From Fodinicola acaciae (lineage in GTDB: Bacteria > Actinomycetota > Actinomycetes > Mycobacteriales > HKI-0501), in the NCBI RefSeq assembly GCF_010993745.1, contig NZ_WOTN01000003.1:1488001-1552000 (forward strand): a DNA stretch of 64,000 nucleotides, in the 5' to 3' direction. Positions 7,628-15,762 of this stretch are shown in pieces. The position numbers and the translations under genes were made by a program. Numbering within the stretch: the stretch's first letter is position 1; every line of letters starts with the position of its first letter. The notes under the pieces were generated by a model, which had not been told where the DNA came from, did not search any database, and saw nothing but the letters and a program-made list of their open reading frames with translations.

Positions 7628-8041
7628 TCACTGACACTGCGATAACCCGATTGTCGGCCGTCCATTCACCGGTGCCGGCGTACTGAGCCAGTGGTCGGCT
7701 ACCCAGAAACCGCGGTTGCCGTACGAGATGTTCCACCAGACGCGGTTACCGTTGGAGCCGACCGGGTCGCCGTACGGGTAGTAGCAGTACAACGTCAGCC
7801 AAGCGCCCTCGGGCGCGCCGTAGCCTTCGCCAGGTCCCCACGGGACGGAGCGGTACGCAACCCCGATGCCACCGGTACCCACGACTTGGTATTGCGGAAA
7901 GTTGTCGGCTTGGGCTGCCGTGGAGGCGCCGAAGGTGACGGCCATGAGCATGGCCAGGAATACCAGCGTCGAGCGCCAGAATGGCAGTCGCCTGGCCGAC
8001 TCCTGGTCGAGGCCCAGCGATACACCGCGTTTGGTCAGCAT
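7628..8041 (-). CDS. Secreted SH3-like small protein
   Basis: ATG 8041 follows AGGAGG closely, giving 137 residues. The N-terminus is basic, then carries the hydrophobic segment FLAMLMAVTFGAS and a likely AQA-D cleavage site, so the protein is exported. The mature part (VGTGGIGVAYRSVPW, WLTLYCYYPYGDPV, NGNRVWWNISYGNRGFWVAD) resembles bacterial SH3 folds of small actinobacterial secreted proteins, with two Cys that may form a disulfide. A cell-envelope role is likely; nothing links it to transfer. The divergent regulator gene starts 148 bp away. Confidence 0.65.
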   Translation of the reverse strand: MLTKRGVSLGLDQESARRLPFWRSTLVFLAMLMAVTFGASTAAQADNFPQYQVVGTGGIGVAYRSVPWGPGEGYGAPEGAWLTLYCYYPYGDPVGSNGNRVWWNISYGNRGFWVADHWLSTPAPVNGRPTIGLSQCQ

Positions 8042-8189
8042 GTTTCCTCCTTGCTGTAAGGAATGAGAGATTTTCACGGGTGACCTTGCTGTCGCCCGCC
8101 AAAAAGACGATATGAACCTGTAGCCGGCCGTGGTGTACTGCTTGCATTCGCCGCCGCTGCGTGCAAGAAGTCACGGGGATGACCGCCAC
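8042..8189. promoter_or_regulatory. Divergent promoter region between secreted protein and XRE-type regulator
   Basis: This 148-bp gap between two divergent starts must carry both promoters and possibly the regulator's operator. A clean palindromic operator is not evident. Confidence 0.4.
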
Positions 8190-9800
8190 ATGGCACCAGC
8201 TAAGAAATCCTCGTCTCGCCAGGGACGACCAACTGAGATCGGCCGGGCGAGCCATGCCTTGGCCGCCGGTTCGGAGGATGCCTTAGCCGGCTGGCTGCTC
8301 CGCATCAACCGGATGGCTGGTGTGAATCCGTCATACCGGCAGGCGACGCGCTTTATCGCCGACTTTCCCGGTGGTTGCTGGCAAGCCGGCGCGGATAGCT
8401 ACAAGGTCTCGCGCTGGGAAACAGGTGCTATTCGCGTACCGTACCTGGCCGTCCGCCGCTACGAAGAACTGCTGCGGTTGGAGTCCAATCAGCTGGTCAG
8501 CGTCATTGACGCCGTCAACCGCTACCTGGCTCCGTCGATCGTGGCCATGCCGCGGCTGGAGCGCCGCGTCGTGGTCGAGCAGCCGGCTGACCATGAACGC
8601 CTCGCGGTCATCGTCGACCGCGTGTACGGCGATGATCCTGTTTCCGGTGATAGCTGGGACAGCCTGTCAGCCTTTCTGGCCAGCAACCCCGGCACGGTGA
8701 TACTGCGTAGTAACGGCGTCTGGAGCGCGATCGCGGAACGGCTCTTGGCCGAGCTCGTCATCGCTACGGGACGCGCCTGGACGCAGCGCTACGAGGCGTT
8801 CAGTCGACTGTTGGCCCACCCCATTGCTCAAGCCGCGGCCGTAGACGCCTGCGCACAGCTGGGACGAGATCCGACCAACCAGGTGTTCATCGACACGCTG
8901 TCCGTCCTGGACGCTAGTCCCCATCCGGCGGCCGGCCACGAGCTGGTCCGCCAGATTGCCAACGCCGTCAACGACCGCGCTCGCTATGGCGCCCTGCTCG
9001 GCAGCGAGCGCAAGCTGCGGCTTGGGCACTTCGCACCGGCCGACCGAGCGGTGCTGGAGCGTCTACTGCGCGACCTGGCCACCTCGACCACCTGCGGAGA
9101 CGCACACGGCGACTTTGCTCGCCATTTGCTGCAGCAGGTCCAGCCGGATCGGACCAGCGCAGCGCACAATCTTGATCAGGCACCTGCGGCTGATGCGGTC
9201 GTAGCGAGGTTGGTGCTCAAGCTCGCTGGCGACGAACGGCTCGGCGAGGCCGCCACACGCGATGCACTCCTGCCGACGCTCCTGCATGAAGGTCTCTACA
9301 GCCCGAGCGCTGACACGCAGCTGTACGCCGCACTCCTGCTCAGGGCATCGCCCTACCGACACCCGCTGGCCAGGGCTGTCGGTAATGAACTTCGTGCATC
9401 GCGGCTCACCGCCACTGTCGGCACGGCGATCGCGCTGGTGAATCTGTTCTGCCTCGTCGGTGGGCCGGCGGATGGCTCTGTGCTAATCGAGCTTTTGACC
9501 CGACGCGATGTGCCGTTGTCCGTGAAGGAGGCGGCGGCCCTGCGTATCGGCCACGTCGTGCAAGGCGCCCCGGGGTCGGCTATCGGGACACTTCTCGACT
9601 TCTACCTTGCGCAGTGGCAGCGGCAGCGCGCGTCGAGTGTGGCGACCATCATTGGGGATCTTGGCTACAGCATTGGCGTGGCGGGCGATGAGCAGGCGCT
9701 GCATCGGCTGGCCGCTGCGGAGGCACCGGCTGAAAGTAGGCGTGCCGCGCGCTGGTACCGAGATATTCCGCGTGCCGTACGCATCAGCGCACAGACTTGA
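8190..9800 (+). CDS. XRE-type helix-turn-helix regulator with helical repeat domain
   Basis: I start this 536-residue protein at ATG 8190 (MAPAKKSS). Residues ~25-105 contain a helix-turn-helix-like region with SYKVSRWETGAIRVPYLAVRR, as in XRE proteins (recognition helix followed by W-E-x-G). The remaining ~400 residues are Ala/Leu-rich helical pairs that look like armadillo/HEAT-type repeats. Similar long XRE-like proteins are frequent in actinobacterial integrative elements, where they are thought to control the element or sense the host. The ligand is unknown. Confidence 0.72.
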   Translation: MAPAKKSSSRQGRPTEIGRASHALAAGSEDALAGWLLRINRMAGVNPSYRQATRFIADFPGGCWQAGADSYKVSRWETGAIRVPYLAVRRYEELLRLESNQLVSVIDAVNRYLAPSIVAMPRLERRVVVEQPADHERLAVIVDRVYGDDPVSGDSWDSLSAFLASNPGTVILRSNGVWSAIAERLLAELVIATGRAWTQRYEAFSRLLAHPIAQAAAVDACAQLGRDPTNQVFIDTLSVLDASPHPAAGHELVRQIANAVNDRARYGALLGSERKLRLGHFAPADRAVLERLLRDLATSTTCGDAHGDFARHLLQQVQPDRTSAAHNLDQAPAADAVVARLVLKLAGDERLGEAATRDALLPTLLHEGLYSPSADTQLYAALLLRASPYRHPLARAVGNELRASRLTATVGTAIALVNLFCLVGGPADGSVLIELLTRRDVPLSVKEAAALRIGHVVQGAPGSAIGTLLDFYLAQWQRQRASSVATIIGDLGYSIGVAGDEQALHRLAAAEAPAESRRAARWYRDIPRAVRISAQT

Positions 9801-10030
9801 GGTCAGCGTACGGCGACGGAGCACCGATGGAACCACGGCAATGCCTGTAAATTGCGTCAGGCTTCCATGCTCGGATTCGCTATACTGAAGAGGCGGCTGT
9901 GTGCTCTCCGGCCGCTGTTTTCGTGTCTCTGCCCTGAATATTCATGATCAGGCCGTTGCGCGCTATGTGCGTGGCGGCCTGGTGGTGAAGGACCGCCCAT
10001 CAGGCGACGTGAATAGCGGTCTCGTTAGGT
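9801..10030 (+). promoter_or_regulatory. Intergenic region with -10-like TATACT at 9881
   Basis: The gap holds GGATTCGCTATACTGAAGAG. TATACT (9881-9886) is a near-consensus sigma-70 -10 hexamer in a high-GC background, but no matching -35 lies 16-18 bases upstream. It would drive the DUF3846-like gene. Confidence 0.35.
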
Positions 10031-10531
10031 GTGTGGTCGGTGATCACCGCAATCTACCTACCGGCGGACGACGAACAGCCTCTGCGCAAGCAACGGATTG
10101 TCTCCGGAGACGTTGAGACATACCGGGCTGCGGTCGAGGGCAATCTGCAAGTCGTGACGCTGGAACGGCCAAGCGCTTCGTTGTACGTCAATGAGGACGG
10201 CAAACGGAACTACCAACCGCTCAACCAGCGGGCAACTGTCCTGCTGTGGGTACACAACGGTGCGTTCTGCGGCCGGGACCCGATCTGTGGCGATGCGCTG
10301 CTGGTGGGGCCACCAGACCAGCACTGTGACGACACGAACGTGCCGGAGGAGTACGTCAGGCTGTTGTTCAACGGCGGCCGGTATCGGGTCGAGGTGCAAG
10401 TGCACGGCGAGGACGCCTGGTATCACAACCGGGTGGTCTTCGATGACTGGTTCAGTGCGTACGTACGCGCGGTTGATCTGGCGCAGTGGTGGACGCTGGT
10501 AGCTAATGTGCGGGTGGTTGCGGCACCCTAA
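10031..10531 (+). CDS. DUF3846-like protein
   Basis: The product has up to 166 residues. The start is GTG 10031 or GTG 10040. The core G-D-V-E-T-Y-R-A-A-V-E-G-N-L-Q-V-V-T-L followed by LYVNEDGKRNYQPLNQRATV and ICGDALLVG matches the layout of DUF3846 proteins (vNEdGk, then a GdaliVG strand), found on plasmids, phages and mobile elements. The C-terminal third contains an extra W-rich region (DAWYHNRVVFDDWFSAYVRA). The function of the family is unknown. A strong hairpin follows directly. Confidence 0.6.
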   Translation: MWSVITAIYLPADDEQPLRKQRIVSGDVETYRAAVEGNLQVVTLERPSASLYVNEDGKRNYQPLNQRATVLLWVHNGAFCGRDPICGDALLVGPPDQHCDDTNVPEEYVRLLFNGGRYRVEVQVHGEDAWYHNRVVFDDWFSAYVRAVDLAQWWTLVANVRVVAAP

Positions 10532-10539
10532 CGGCTTCG

Positions 10540-10571
10540 CCCCGGTCAACAGCAGCCAGCGTTGATCGGGG
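10540..10571 (+). terminator. Hairpin terminator after DUF3846-like gene
   Basis: An 11-bp stem (CCCCGGTCAAC / GTTGATCGGGG, one G-T wobble) with a 10-base loop lies 9 bases after the stop and is followed by TCTTACT. Confidence 0.6.
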
Positions 10572-10680
10572 TCTTACTACAGTAGGTCGATGCTGTGGAA
10601 TTAACCTGCGGCCTTGTAACTCAAGAATTTGATTTGTTACGCAATGTATGCTTTAATATTTCAGTTAACGGTATGTGCTA

Positions 10681-11259
10681 ATGAACCACAATCTTGAATC
10701 AAAGTCTGATGAGCAATTCCAAGAATCTGGATCGCGGACCCTTCTATTTACTGGGGACAGTATCAATGCTCTGACTTCTAGTCAACTCGAGATGCTCGGG
10801 CAGGTAGCTCTTGCGTTCGGGGCGGAAATGCGCGTAGTTGAAGACTGTGAATTACCCGAGAGCTCACGAGTCAAAGAAGCAGGCGGTGAGTCTTGTACAT
10901 GGATTGCAAAAGAAGACCTGCTGGAGTGGGGTCGATGTCAAGTAAATACCAGCGGAGGTCGCTTGGCGAGCGTCTGGACTGCCATCATGGAGACGGGATC
11001 TAATCCAAATCGTGAGCGCGACCCTAAGCCTGATTTACGGTACGACGAATCGACAGGAACGGTTGAACTAGAGAGTGTGTATGAGCGTTTGGCGCGTACT
11101 GGTATGTCGAGATACGCATGGATTGGTCGAGGCGGGACGGGAGTTGCAGCATCCGAAACGATATATTGCCTCGTTAGATACGTGAACGATCGATTGAATC
11201 GAGGCGGCCTCGACCCTCGCAGGATGCAGCATCATCCGTATCCGTGGCGAGCCCAATGA
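10681..11259 (+). CDS. Unknown protein, low-GC gene convergent with STAND NTPase
   Basis: I use ATG 10681 (GTG 10675 also possible), giving 192 residues. The upstream region is AT-rich and has no clear ribosome site. No family was recognised. Notable segments are RTLLFTGDSINALTSSQLEM, EVAL-type helices and RYAWIGRGGTGVAASETIYC. Base composition is clearly lower in GC than the flanking genes, as is that of the next gene, and the two stop codons abut (11259/11260). This points to joint acquisition as one cassette. A partner or effector role for the NTPase is an inference. Confidence 0.6.
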   Translation: MNHNLESKSDEQFQESGSRTLLFTGDSINALTSSQLEMLGQVALAFGAEMRVVEDCELPESSRVKEAGGESCTWIAKEDLLEWGRCQVNTSGGRLASVWTAIMETGSNPNRERDPKPDLRYDESTGTVELESVYERLARTGMSRYAWIGRGGTGVAASETIYCLVRYVNDRLNRGGLDPRRMQHHPYPWRAQ

Positions 11260-13350
11260 CTAAGTTTTGACTATCTCAATGGTGGTTTCAAATACTGCAA
11301 AGCCATCGGCTCTTAAGGTTTCGATATCTTGACGGTACTTTTGTTCGGAAGGGTCTTCTTTGAGGGCATAGGTGGTCATTTTGTCGTCAAATGCCGCAAC
11401 GATTTCGCCGTTGATCCACACCTCATTATTTGTCCGACCGTCCTCGTAGTTGAAGACGAGCACGAACCTTGAGCTGCCAGCGATCTCGGAGATGTGCGGT
11501 AAGAATGAACGGTATCGAGCCACGGCTGCAGTTATTGTGCCTCGCTCCATATCCTTATCCCAGAGTAGTCGGGACAGCTCCGTCCCTCCTTCTCTGGACC
11601 TTATGAGTGCTGCTTCGAGCTTGGGGTCAGGCTCTCTTAGCTTTATCGGTCGATTTCTGCGTTTCGAGGCGAACCTTTCGTAGCCCATCGCAAGCACCAT
11701 GATGGCTTCTGCGTGAGAGCCCAGCGGACGCAGTTCTTCCGTCAGCAGCGCGCTGTACATCCGTTCAATCCCGTCGAGCACCAGTGCTGCGGCTGGGCTA
11801 AGTAGCTCGTAAAGCAATTCTCCTGTATAAGGATGCCCTTCATAGTTTGAGAAGTGATACCGAGTAAAGAAAGGATCGATAAGAGCATAAGAGTCCAATA
11901 ACTCCATGGCCTGAGCGTATGAATGAGCACCGCGATATGCGGGATGCTCTCTCGCGTAGGCCTGAAGAATGGGCGGGGCCGTGGTTGGTGGTCCCTTAGA
12001 GGCTATGGTCAAGTATGCCAGCAATTCGTACGCCAGAGAGTCTCGACCGCGAACTTCATCGAGCACATAAGATAGAACGACGGTCAGCGTTCTACCTTCT
12101 GGTAACATTATTCGTTCAGCGAGTCCGACCGCGTCTGCTCGAATATCTCTACAGAATGACGCCATGTTTCTTGCCAAGTGCCGATACAGTCTGGCGGCGT
12201 GATGGATTAGGAGAGGATAGCCGCTGCAGCCTTCGGCCAGCAGCGCCGCGTCTCGCTCGCCAATCCCAGGAAGCTTCTGCTGCGCGAGCGCTTCAGCCTC
12301 ATCTGGCTGCATATTTCCGACATTTATGAAATGGCAGTAATCTGGCGGTGAATTACCTCTGGTGCGGCACGTAGCTATAACAATGGGACATGGATTTTCG
12401 TGAAGAAGCAAGTTGTGTAGCTCTCCCGCACTCTCAAGGTTGTCTAGGATAATACACGGTGCGGTCGGCGAATCGCTGAGCAACCTGCCAAAGAGCGCCA
12501 GTTGGTTATCGTCGGCAGTTCCTTGGTAACTAAGCCATCGATTCAGCACGCGATACAAGTGGTTTGGTACTAAGGCGCCGCCACTGACCTTCAGTAAGAC
12601 CTCGCTCGCATCGCCTGGAAGGACCTCGGCAGCAAGGGCCTTTGCGAGACTAGTCTTTCCCATCCCGGGCGGGCCAACCAATACGATCACCTTTGCGCCG
12701 GAATTGAGAACTTCTCGGAACTCGGCGTGATATTGGTCGCGCTTGATGTATGTCGTACGCCGTTGGTCGTGAGTTAATTCACGTATAGCGCGAGCCAACC
12801 TAGCCAATGCGGCGCGATTTCGTGTATATGTCGTCTTGGGGTCGAGATCGGTCTCACTGAACGTCTCGCGTATTTTGGTTCTTAAGTCGCGCGCAGTGTA
12901 GTGCTCAAGTCCGCGCTGAAGTCCGAACAGGATTTCAAGGCGTTTTCGCGTGTTTTCTTCCGTAATCGTTGCGCACGCCGCGACAATAAGCCGCTTGAGG
13001 CAATCTCCTCGCCTTATGTTCGGTGCGTCTGTGGTGTATCTGCGTCCGATGTCGAGTAAACCCTGAATCTTCGAGTTGTCCAGCGGCCGATAGCTTCCAC
13101 GGTTTTCGTCGTACATGTCGAACCTTCGACCACTTGCATGAGTGAGCTGCTGAACGAGTGGATCGTTCTCGTTGGGACCTGCCAACTTGGGCCTCGCAGT
13201 CGCTCGTCCCTGTCTTCTTGCCACCCGGTTCGTACACGGTACACCCGGTTCGTATCCACAGAAGCCCGGTTCTTCTCCTTGCTCGTCAGATGACTGGCTC
13301 CCGAGTTCCTTTCTAGAGTCGCTGATGTCGGCGATCGACGCTGGTGACAC
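11260..13350 (-). CDS. STAND/AAA-type NTPase, candidate defence or stress sensor
   Basis: The start is uncertain; GTG 13350 gives 696 residues. After a ~200-residue helical N-terminal region, a P-loop (VLVGPPGMGKTSLAKAL, near residue 228) is followed by Walker B CIILDNLES, then IVIATCRTRG (sensor-1-like) and a GxP-type motif (EGCSGYPLLIHHAARLYR), the order of NB-ARC/NACHT STAND NTPases. The C-terminal ~300 residues are helical and end in a beta-rich segment (FVLVFNYEDGRTNNEVWING). STAND proteins often detect invaders and trigger an effector; no effector domain is recognised here. The gene is AT-richer than its surroundings. Confidence 0.75.
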   Translation of the reverse strand: MSPASIADISDSRKELGSQSSDEQGEEPGFCGYEPGVPCTNRVARRQGRATARPKLAGPNENDPLVQQLTHASGRRFDMYDENRGSYRPLDNSKIQGLLDIGRRYTTDAPNIRRGDCLKRLIVAACATITEENTRKRLEILFGLQRGLEHYTARDLRTKIRETFSETDLDPKTTYTRNRAALARLARAIRELTHDQRRTTYIKRDQYHAEFREVLNSGAKVIVLVGPPGMGKTSLAKALAAEVLPGDASEVLLKVSGGALVPNHLYRVLNRWLSYQGTADDNQLALFGRLLSDSPTAPCIILDNLESAGELHNLLLHENPCPIVIATCRTRGNSPPDYCHFINVGNMQPDEAEALAQQKLPGIGERDAALLAEGCSGYPLLIHHAARLYRHLARNMASFCRDIRADAVGLAERIMLPEGRTLTVVLSYVLDEVRGRDSLAYELLAYLTIASKGPPTTAPPILQAYAREHPAYRGAHSYAQAMELLDSYALIDPFFTRYHFSNYEGHPYTGELLYELLSPAAALVLDGIERMYSALLTEELRPLGSHAEAIMVLAMGYERFASKRRNRPIKLREPDPKLEAALIRSREGGTELSRLLWDKDMERGTITAAVARYRSFLPHISEIAGSSRFVLVFNYEDGRTNNEVWINGEIVAAFDDKMTTYALKEDPSEQKYRQDIETLRADGFAVFETTIEIVKT

Positions 13351-13437
13351 AGCCCGCGCTGGCTCGTTCCTTGATCAACTCCACAGCGACACGAAGCCCG
13401 ATGTACGACTTTGGGCTTCAGAAAGGAGCACACACCT

Positions 13438-13725
13438 GTGCCCGGAGAACTTAGCCGCTACCGGCGGATGTCCGCCGTGGAGCGGCGCCAAGAAGCTGAA
13501 CTGCTCGGCATCGACCACGTCACGGAGCTGGCCGAAGCGCAGGTCGAAGGCATCGCCCGCGTCACCAGGCGCGCACTGTTCGAGACCCTGCAGACCAGCA
13601 TGCTGCGTCAGAAGGCCGAGCAGCTCGCGCCGGACGGGGCCGAGCTGTACGCCATGCTCATGGTGGCCGGCACGATGGAGATGGGCAACGTCATCTCCGG
13701 CCTCAGCCGTAAACAGCGGCGGTAG
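13438..13725 (+). CDS. Small element protein (95 aa), function unknown
   Basis: GTG 13438 is preceded by AAAGGAG nine bases upstream. The protein is helical and charged (RRMSAVERRQEAELLGIDHV, VTRRALFETLQTSML) and ends with a basic tail (SRKQRR). It begins the run of small transfer-region genes. The first part resembles small regulatory or adaptor proteins in actinobacterial elements, but no named family is assigned. The next gene starts 3 bases after its stop. Confidence 0.65.
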   Translation: MPGELSRYRRMSAVERRQEAELLGIDHVTELAEAQVEGIARVTRRALFETLQTSMLRQKAEQLAPDGAELYAMLMVAGTMEMGNVISGLSRKQRR

Positions 13726-13728
13726 GCC

Positions 13729-14031
13729 ATGCAGCCCTATTGGTTCAACGTGTGCGTGTTCGGCGGAGGAATGTTGCTTGGCGCATTCTTCCTGCTCATC
13801 TTCAGTGAATACGTACCGGAGCGCTGGTCGGCTGCTCGCCGTCAGCAGCGGCTCGATCAGCGACGTCACGCCCGACAGGCCGAACGTCAGATCACCTTGC
13901 TTGGCCAGCAAATGCGTCTCCTCCTGATGGAAGCTGCCCTGCGACGAGGCACCACCAAGTCGTCGCGTCGCAGCCGCCGTCAAGCAGACGAAATTTGGGA
14001 GACGTTCGTAGAGCACGAGCGACCCGAGTAA
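13729..14031 (+). CDS. Small membrane protein with basic coiled tail (100 aa)
   Basis: ATG 13729 lies three bases after the previous stop. Residues 5-29 form one hydrophobic segment (FNVCVFGGGMLLGAFFLLIF). The rest is Arg/Gln-rich and probably a helix or coiled coil (RRQQRLDQRRHARQAERQIT). The topology suggests a single-pass inner-membrane protein with a cytoplasmic basic domain, such as a transfer accessory protein. The function is unknown. Confidence 0.65.
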   Translation: MQPYWFNVCVFGGGMLLGAFFLLIFSEYVPERWSAARRQQRLDQRRHARQAERQITLLGQQMRLLLMEAALRRGTTKSSRRSRRQADEIWETFVEHERPE

Positions 14032-14107
14032 ATCGCCATTTGTCCGATGGTTGGAGCCACGGCTACCGGACAACCCCTCCCTTGTGAAAGGAGCCGAGGA
14101 CCTATGA

Positions 14108-14239
14108 ATGGGACGCCACGGTAGGAAACGACGGGTCGGTAAGGCCGCAGATCGCGCACAAGAGCGGCGAGCCGAAGAAACGCAAAACCTGGCCGATGAG
14201 TTGCACGAACAGTGGCGACGGGAGCCACGAGACGAATGA
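14108..14239 (+). CDS. Very small basic protein (43 aa)
   Basis: ATG 14108 follows AAAGGAGCCGAGGACCT; the ATG four bases earlier hits a stop after six codons. The product begins MGRHGRKRRVGKAADRAQER, is strongly basic at the start and acidic/helical later. It resembles the start of the protein at 14516 (GRSKLGKAARRAQAERARD), so the two are probably paralogs. TGA 14237-14239 overlaps the next ATG in ATGA. Confidence 0.55.
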   Translation: MGRHGRKRRVGKAADRAQERRAEETQNLADELHEQWRREPRDE

Positions 14240-14364
14240 ACCTGCTACTGGCACTCGGCCTCATCTTCCTCGCCTACTGGGTGGGAAGGCTGCATCAATG
14301 GATCTTGATCGCTAACGATGTGCTCGGCTCAAGCCGGCGCAACCGAGGTGGCCGCTGCCGCTAG
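14236..14364 (+). CDS. Very small membrane protein (42 aa)
   Basis: The frame starts in the ATGA overlap with the preceding gene. One N-terminal hydrophobic segment (LLLALGLIFLAYWVGRL) is followed by a short polar tail ending in an Arg/Gly-rich stretch. Translational coupling and a good membrane segment support a real gene in spite of its size. The role is unknown. Confidence 0.5.
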   Translation: MNLLLALGLIFLAYWVGRLHQWILIANDVLGSSRRNRGGRCR

Positions 14365-14388
14365 ACGGTGAGTCACGGCCACGAATGG

Positions 14389-14432
14389 AGAGTCAGGAAT
14401 GGGGCGGCCAAGGTCGTTCCGTTCCTGACTCT
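14389..14432 (+). other. 21-bp hairpin with two-base apex, probably an RNA structure
   Basis: Bases 14389-14409 pair with 14412-14432 over 21 positions with no mismatch if G-U pairs are allowed. Sixteen are Watson-Crick and five are wobbles, all in the plus-strand RNA sense. A smaller stem CTTCT/AGAAG follows directly. It sits between two tiny genes and may be an attenuator, an RNase III site or a terminator; no U-run follows. Confidence 0.55.
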
Positions 14433-14515
14433 TCTAAGAGAAGCCCCGACGACGGCGACAGCCGACCAGTCGGTGGTTCGAATCCCTTTTCATGGAAGGA
14501 GCCAAGGACCTCGGA

Positions 14516-14728
14516 GTGCCGAGGAAAGGCCGAAGCAAGCTTGGTAAGGCCGCGCGACGGGCACAAGCCGAGCGCGCCCGTGATCTGGAAGAACGGTTCG
14601 CCGCAGAACTGCGGCGCGATGCTCGGGCACATCGTATTGCGGAGGCGGACCAAGTCGCTGAGAACCCGCTGCTGGCGAGCGAAGCATCTGAAACTGCCGA
14701 GCAGGCGGAAGACGGCCGTACGCAGTGA
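14516..14728 (+). CDS. Small basic/acidic helical protein (70 aa), paralog of the 43-aa protein
   Basis: I prefer GTG 14516 because AAGGAGCCAAGGACC, the same leader as before the 43-residue protein, lies upstream; ATG 14492 inside that leader is less likely. The product has a basic N-terminus (RKGRSKLGKAARRAQAERAR) and a long helix with an acidic end. Similarity to the 14108 product indicates duplication of a gene together with its leader. The TGA overlaps the next GTG in GTGA. Confidence 0.55.
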   Translation: MPRKGRSKLGKAARRAQAERARDLEERFAAELRRDARAHRIAEADQVAENPLLASEASETAEQAEDGRTQ

Positions 14729-15435
14729 GCGGCGTGGAGCGGGTGTCATTTCTCCACCGTGGTTGTCTCGTCTACCAGCAGGCCCATGACCTGCCTATCT
14801 ACACCATTCCGTATGAACGAGTGGTCATCGACGACCGACTTGGCCACCGCATCGGAGCTGCCTATCTCGCCGCGCCGATGCGCGAAAAGTCGGCTGAGCA
14901 GGCCTACCAAGCGTTCCGCAATGAGACGCTCCGCCAGTTTGACTACCTGACCCGCCCTGTTTCTCGGGGCGGCCTCGGGGTGGATGTCAGTGTCAGCTCC
15001 GTTGATCCGTACGCCGATGTCGACGGTCTCGTTGACGACCTCCAATCGCATCGGCGCATCAGGGTCTTCGCTACTTGCGGCTCTGGCAACGAACACCCGT
15101 GGTTCAGCAATGCGGACAACGACCGGTTCCGGGCCGTCCATGATGCCTTCGGTCATGCCGGCACGGGCTGCGGGTTCGACCCAGCCGGCGAAGAAGCGGC
15201 CTGGGTCAAGCACAGTCAGATGTACACGCCACTCGCTCGACGAGCTTTGGCGAGTGAGACTCGCGGCCAAAGCTGCGCGATGGTGTACGGCTGCCAAGGC
15301 GCGTACTTCCCAAGGCAGAAGGCAATCCTGCTGCCGGCGGCCTTCGCTGACCTGAGCACGCTCCGGATCAAGGCGGGGCCGGCTGGCATCAGCGTTCCAG
15401 CGGCTGCGGGGTTGGACCAGCACGACAACAACTGA
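14725..15435 (+). CDS. Conserved mobile-element protein with HDxFGH...GEExAW...ETRGQ motifs
   Basis: GTG 14725 is coupled to the preceding stop; 236 residues. The centre reads FRAVHDAFGHAGTGCGFD, then GEEAAWVKHSQMYTPLARRA and ASETRGQSCAM, then FPRQKAILLP. I know this block (HDxFGH, GEExAW, P-x-A-R-x-A, ETRGQ, QK-x-x-LLP) from phage and plasmid proteins. The two His and the Glu resemble the iron-binding 2-His-1-Glu set of aromatic amino-acid hydroxylases, so a metal enzyme is possible but unproven. A strong hairpin follows 8 bases after the stop. Confidence 0.65.
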   Translation: MSGVERVSFLHRGCLVYQQAHDLPIYTIPYERVVIDDRLGHRIGAAYLAAPMREKSAEQAYQAFRNETLRQFDYLTRPVSRGGLGVDVSVSSVDPYADVDGLVDDLQSHRRIRVFATCGSGNEHPWFSNADNDRFRAVHDAFGHAGTGCGFDPAGEEAAWVKHSQMYTPLARRALASETRGQSCAMVYGCQGAYFPRQKAILLPAAFADLSTLRIKAGPAGISVPAAAGLDQHDNN

Positions 15436-15443
15436 AGTCTGAA

Positions 15444-15484
15444 TGCGTAGGCGGTACGCGCCGAACGGTCGTACTGCCTACGCA
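15444..15484 (+). terminator. 15-bp hairpin after the HDxFGH gene
   Basis: TGCGTAGGCGGTACG (15444-15458) pairs with CGTACTGCCTACGCA (15470-15484) with one mismatch or wobble and an 11-base loop. There is no T-run; it may be an I-shaped terminator or processing site. Confidence 0.5.
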
Positions 15485-15514
15485 CTCTCTATCTGGAAGG
15501 AGAAGGACAGTGCT

Positions 15515-15760
15515 GTGAAGGTAACCATCGGGCCGATTCTCGGCCGTAGTCTCGCCGCAGTCGGCGTGCTCTTGTTGGCCGGCCTGTTTATCAAGCTCAT
15601 CGTCGCTATTTTGCAGCCAGTCTTGCCGGTCTGGTTCATGCTCGGCTTGACGGCGGGCTGGGGAATGCTGTGGGCCGCTATCAGCCCAGCGATTCCGGCC
15701 ATTGCGGCGGCGGCCATCCTCGTCGCCATAGTCTGGATCATCCTCGGGCGGCGGTGGTAG
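15515..15760 (+). CDS. Small membrane protein, two to three TM segments (81 aa)
   Basis: GTG 15515 follows GGAAGGAGAAGG; the longer frame would start inside the upstream hairpin. Hydrophobic stretches at ~10-32, ~35-55 and ~58-78 leave only short polar loops (VKVTIGPILGRSLAAVGVLL and so on) and a basic C-terminus RRW. It is probably a membrane component of the transfer apparatus (Spd-like), as its neighbours suggest, but no family is assigned. Confidence 0.6.
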   Translation: MKVTIGPILGRSLAAVGVLLLAGLFIKLIVAILQPVLPVWFMLGLTAGWGMLWAAISPAIPAIAAAAILVAIVWIILGRRW

Positions 15761-15762
15761 TC

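Noticed and set aside
9841-9886. Full sigma-70 promoter with TTGCGT and TATACT
   Set aside because: The spacing between the two hexamers is about 23 bases, too long; only the -10-like element was reported.
14389-14500. tRNA-like region with T-loop motif GGTTCGAATCCC on the element
   Set aside because: The T stem cannot pair properly, no 7-bp acceptor can be formed, and the distance from any anticodon-like loop to the T loop is too long even for a class II tRNA.
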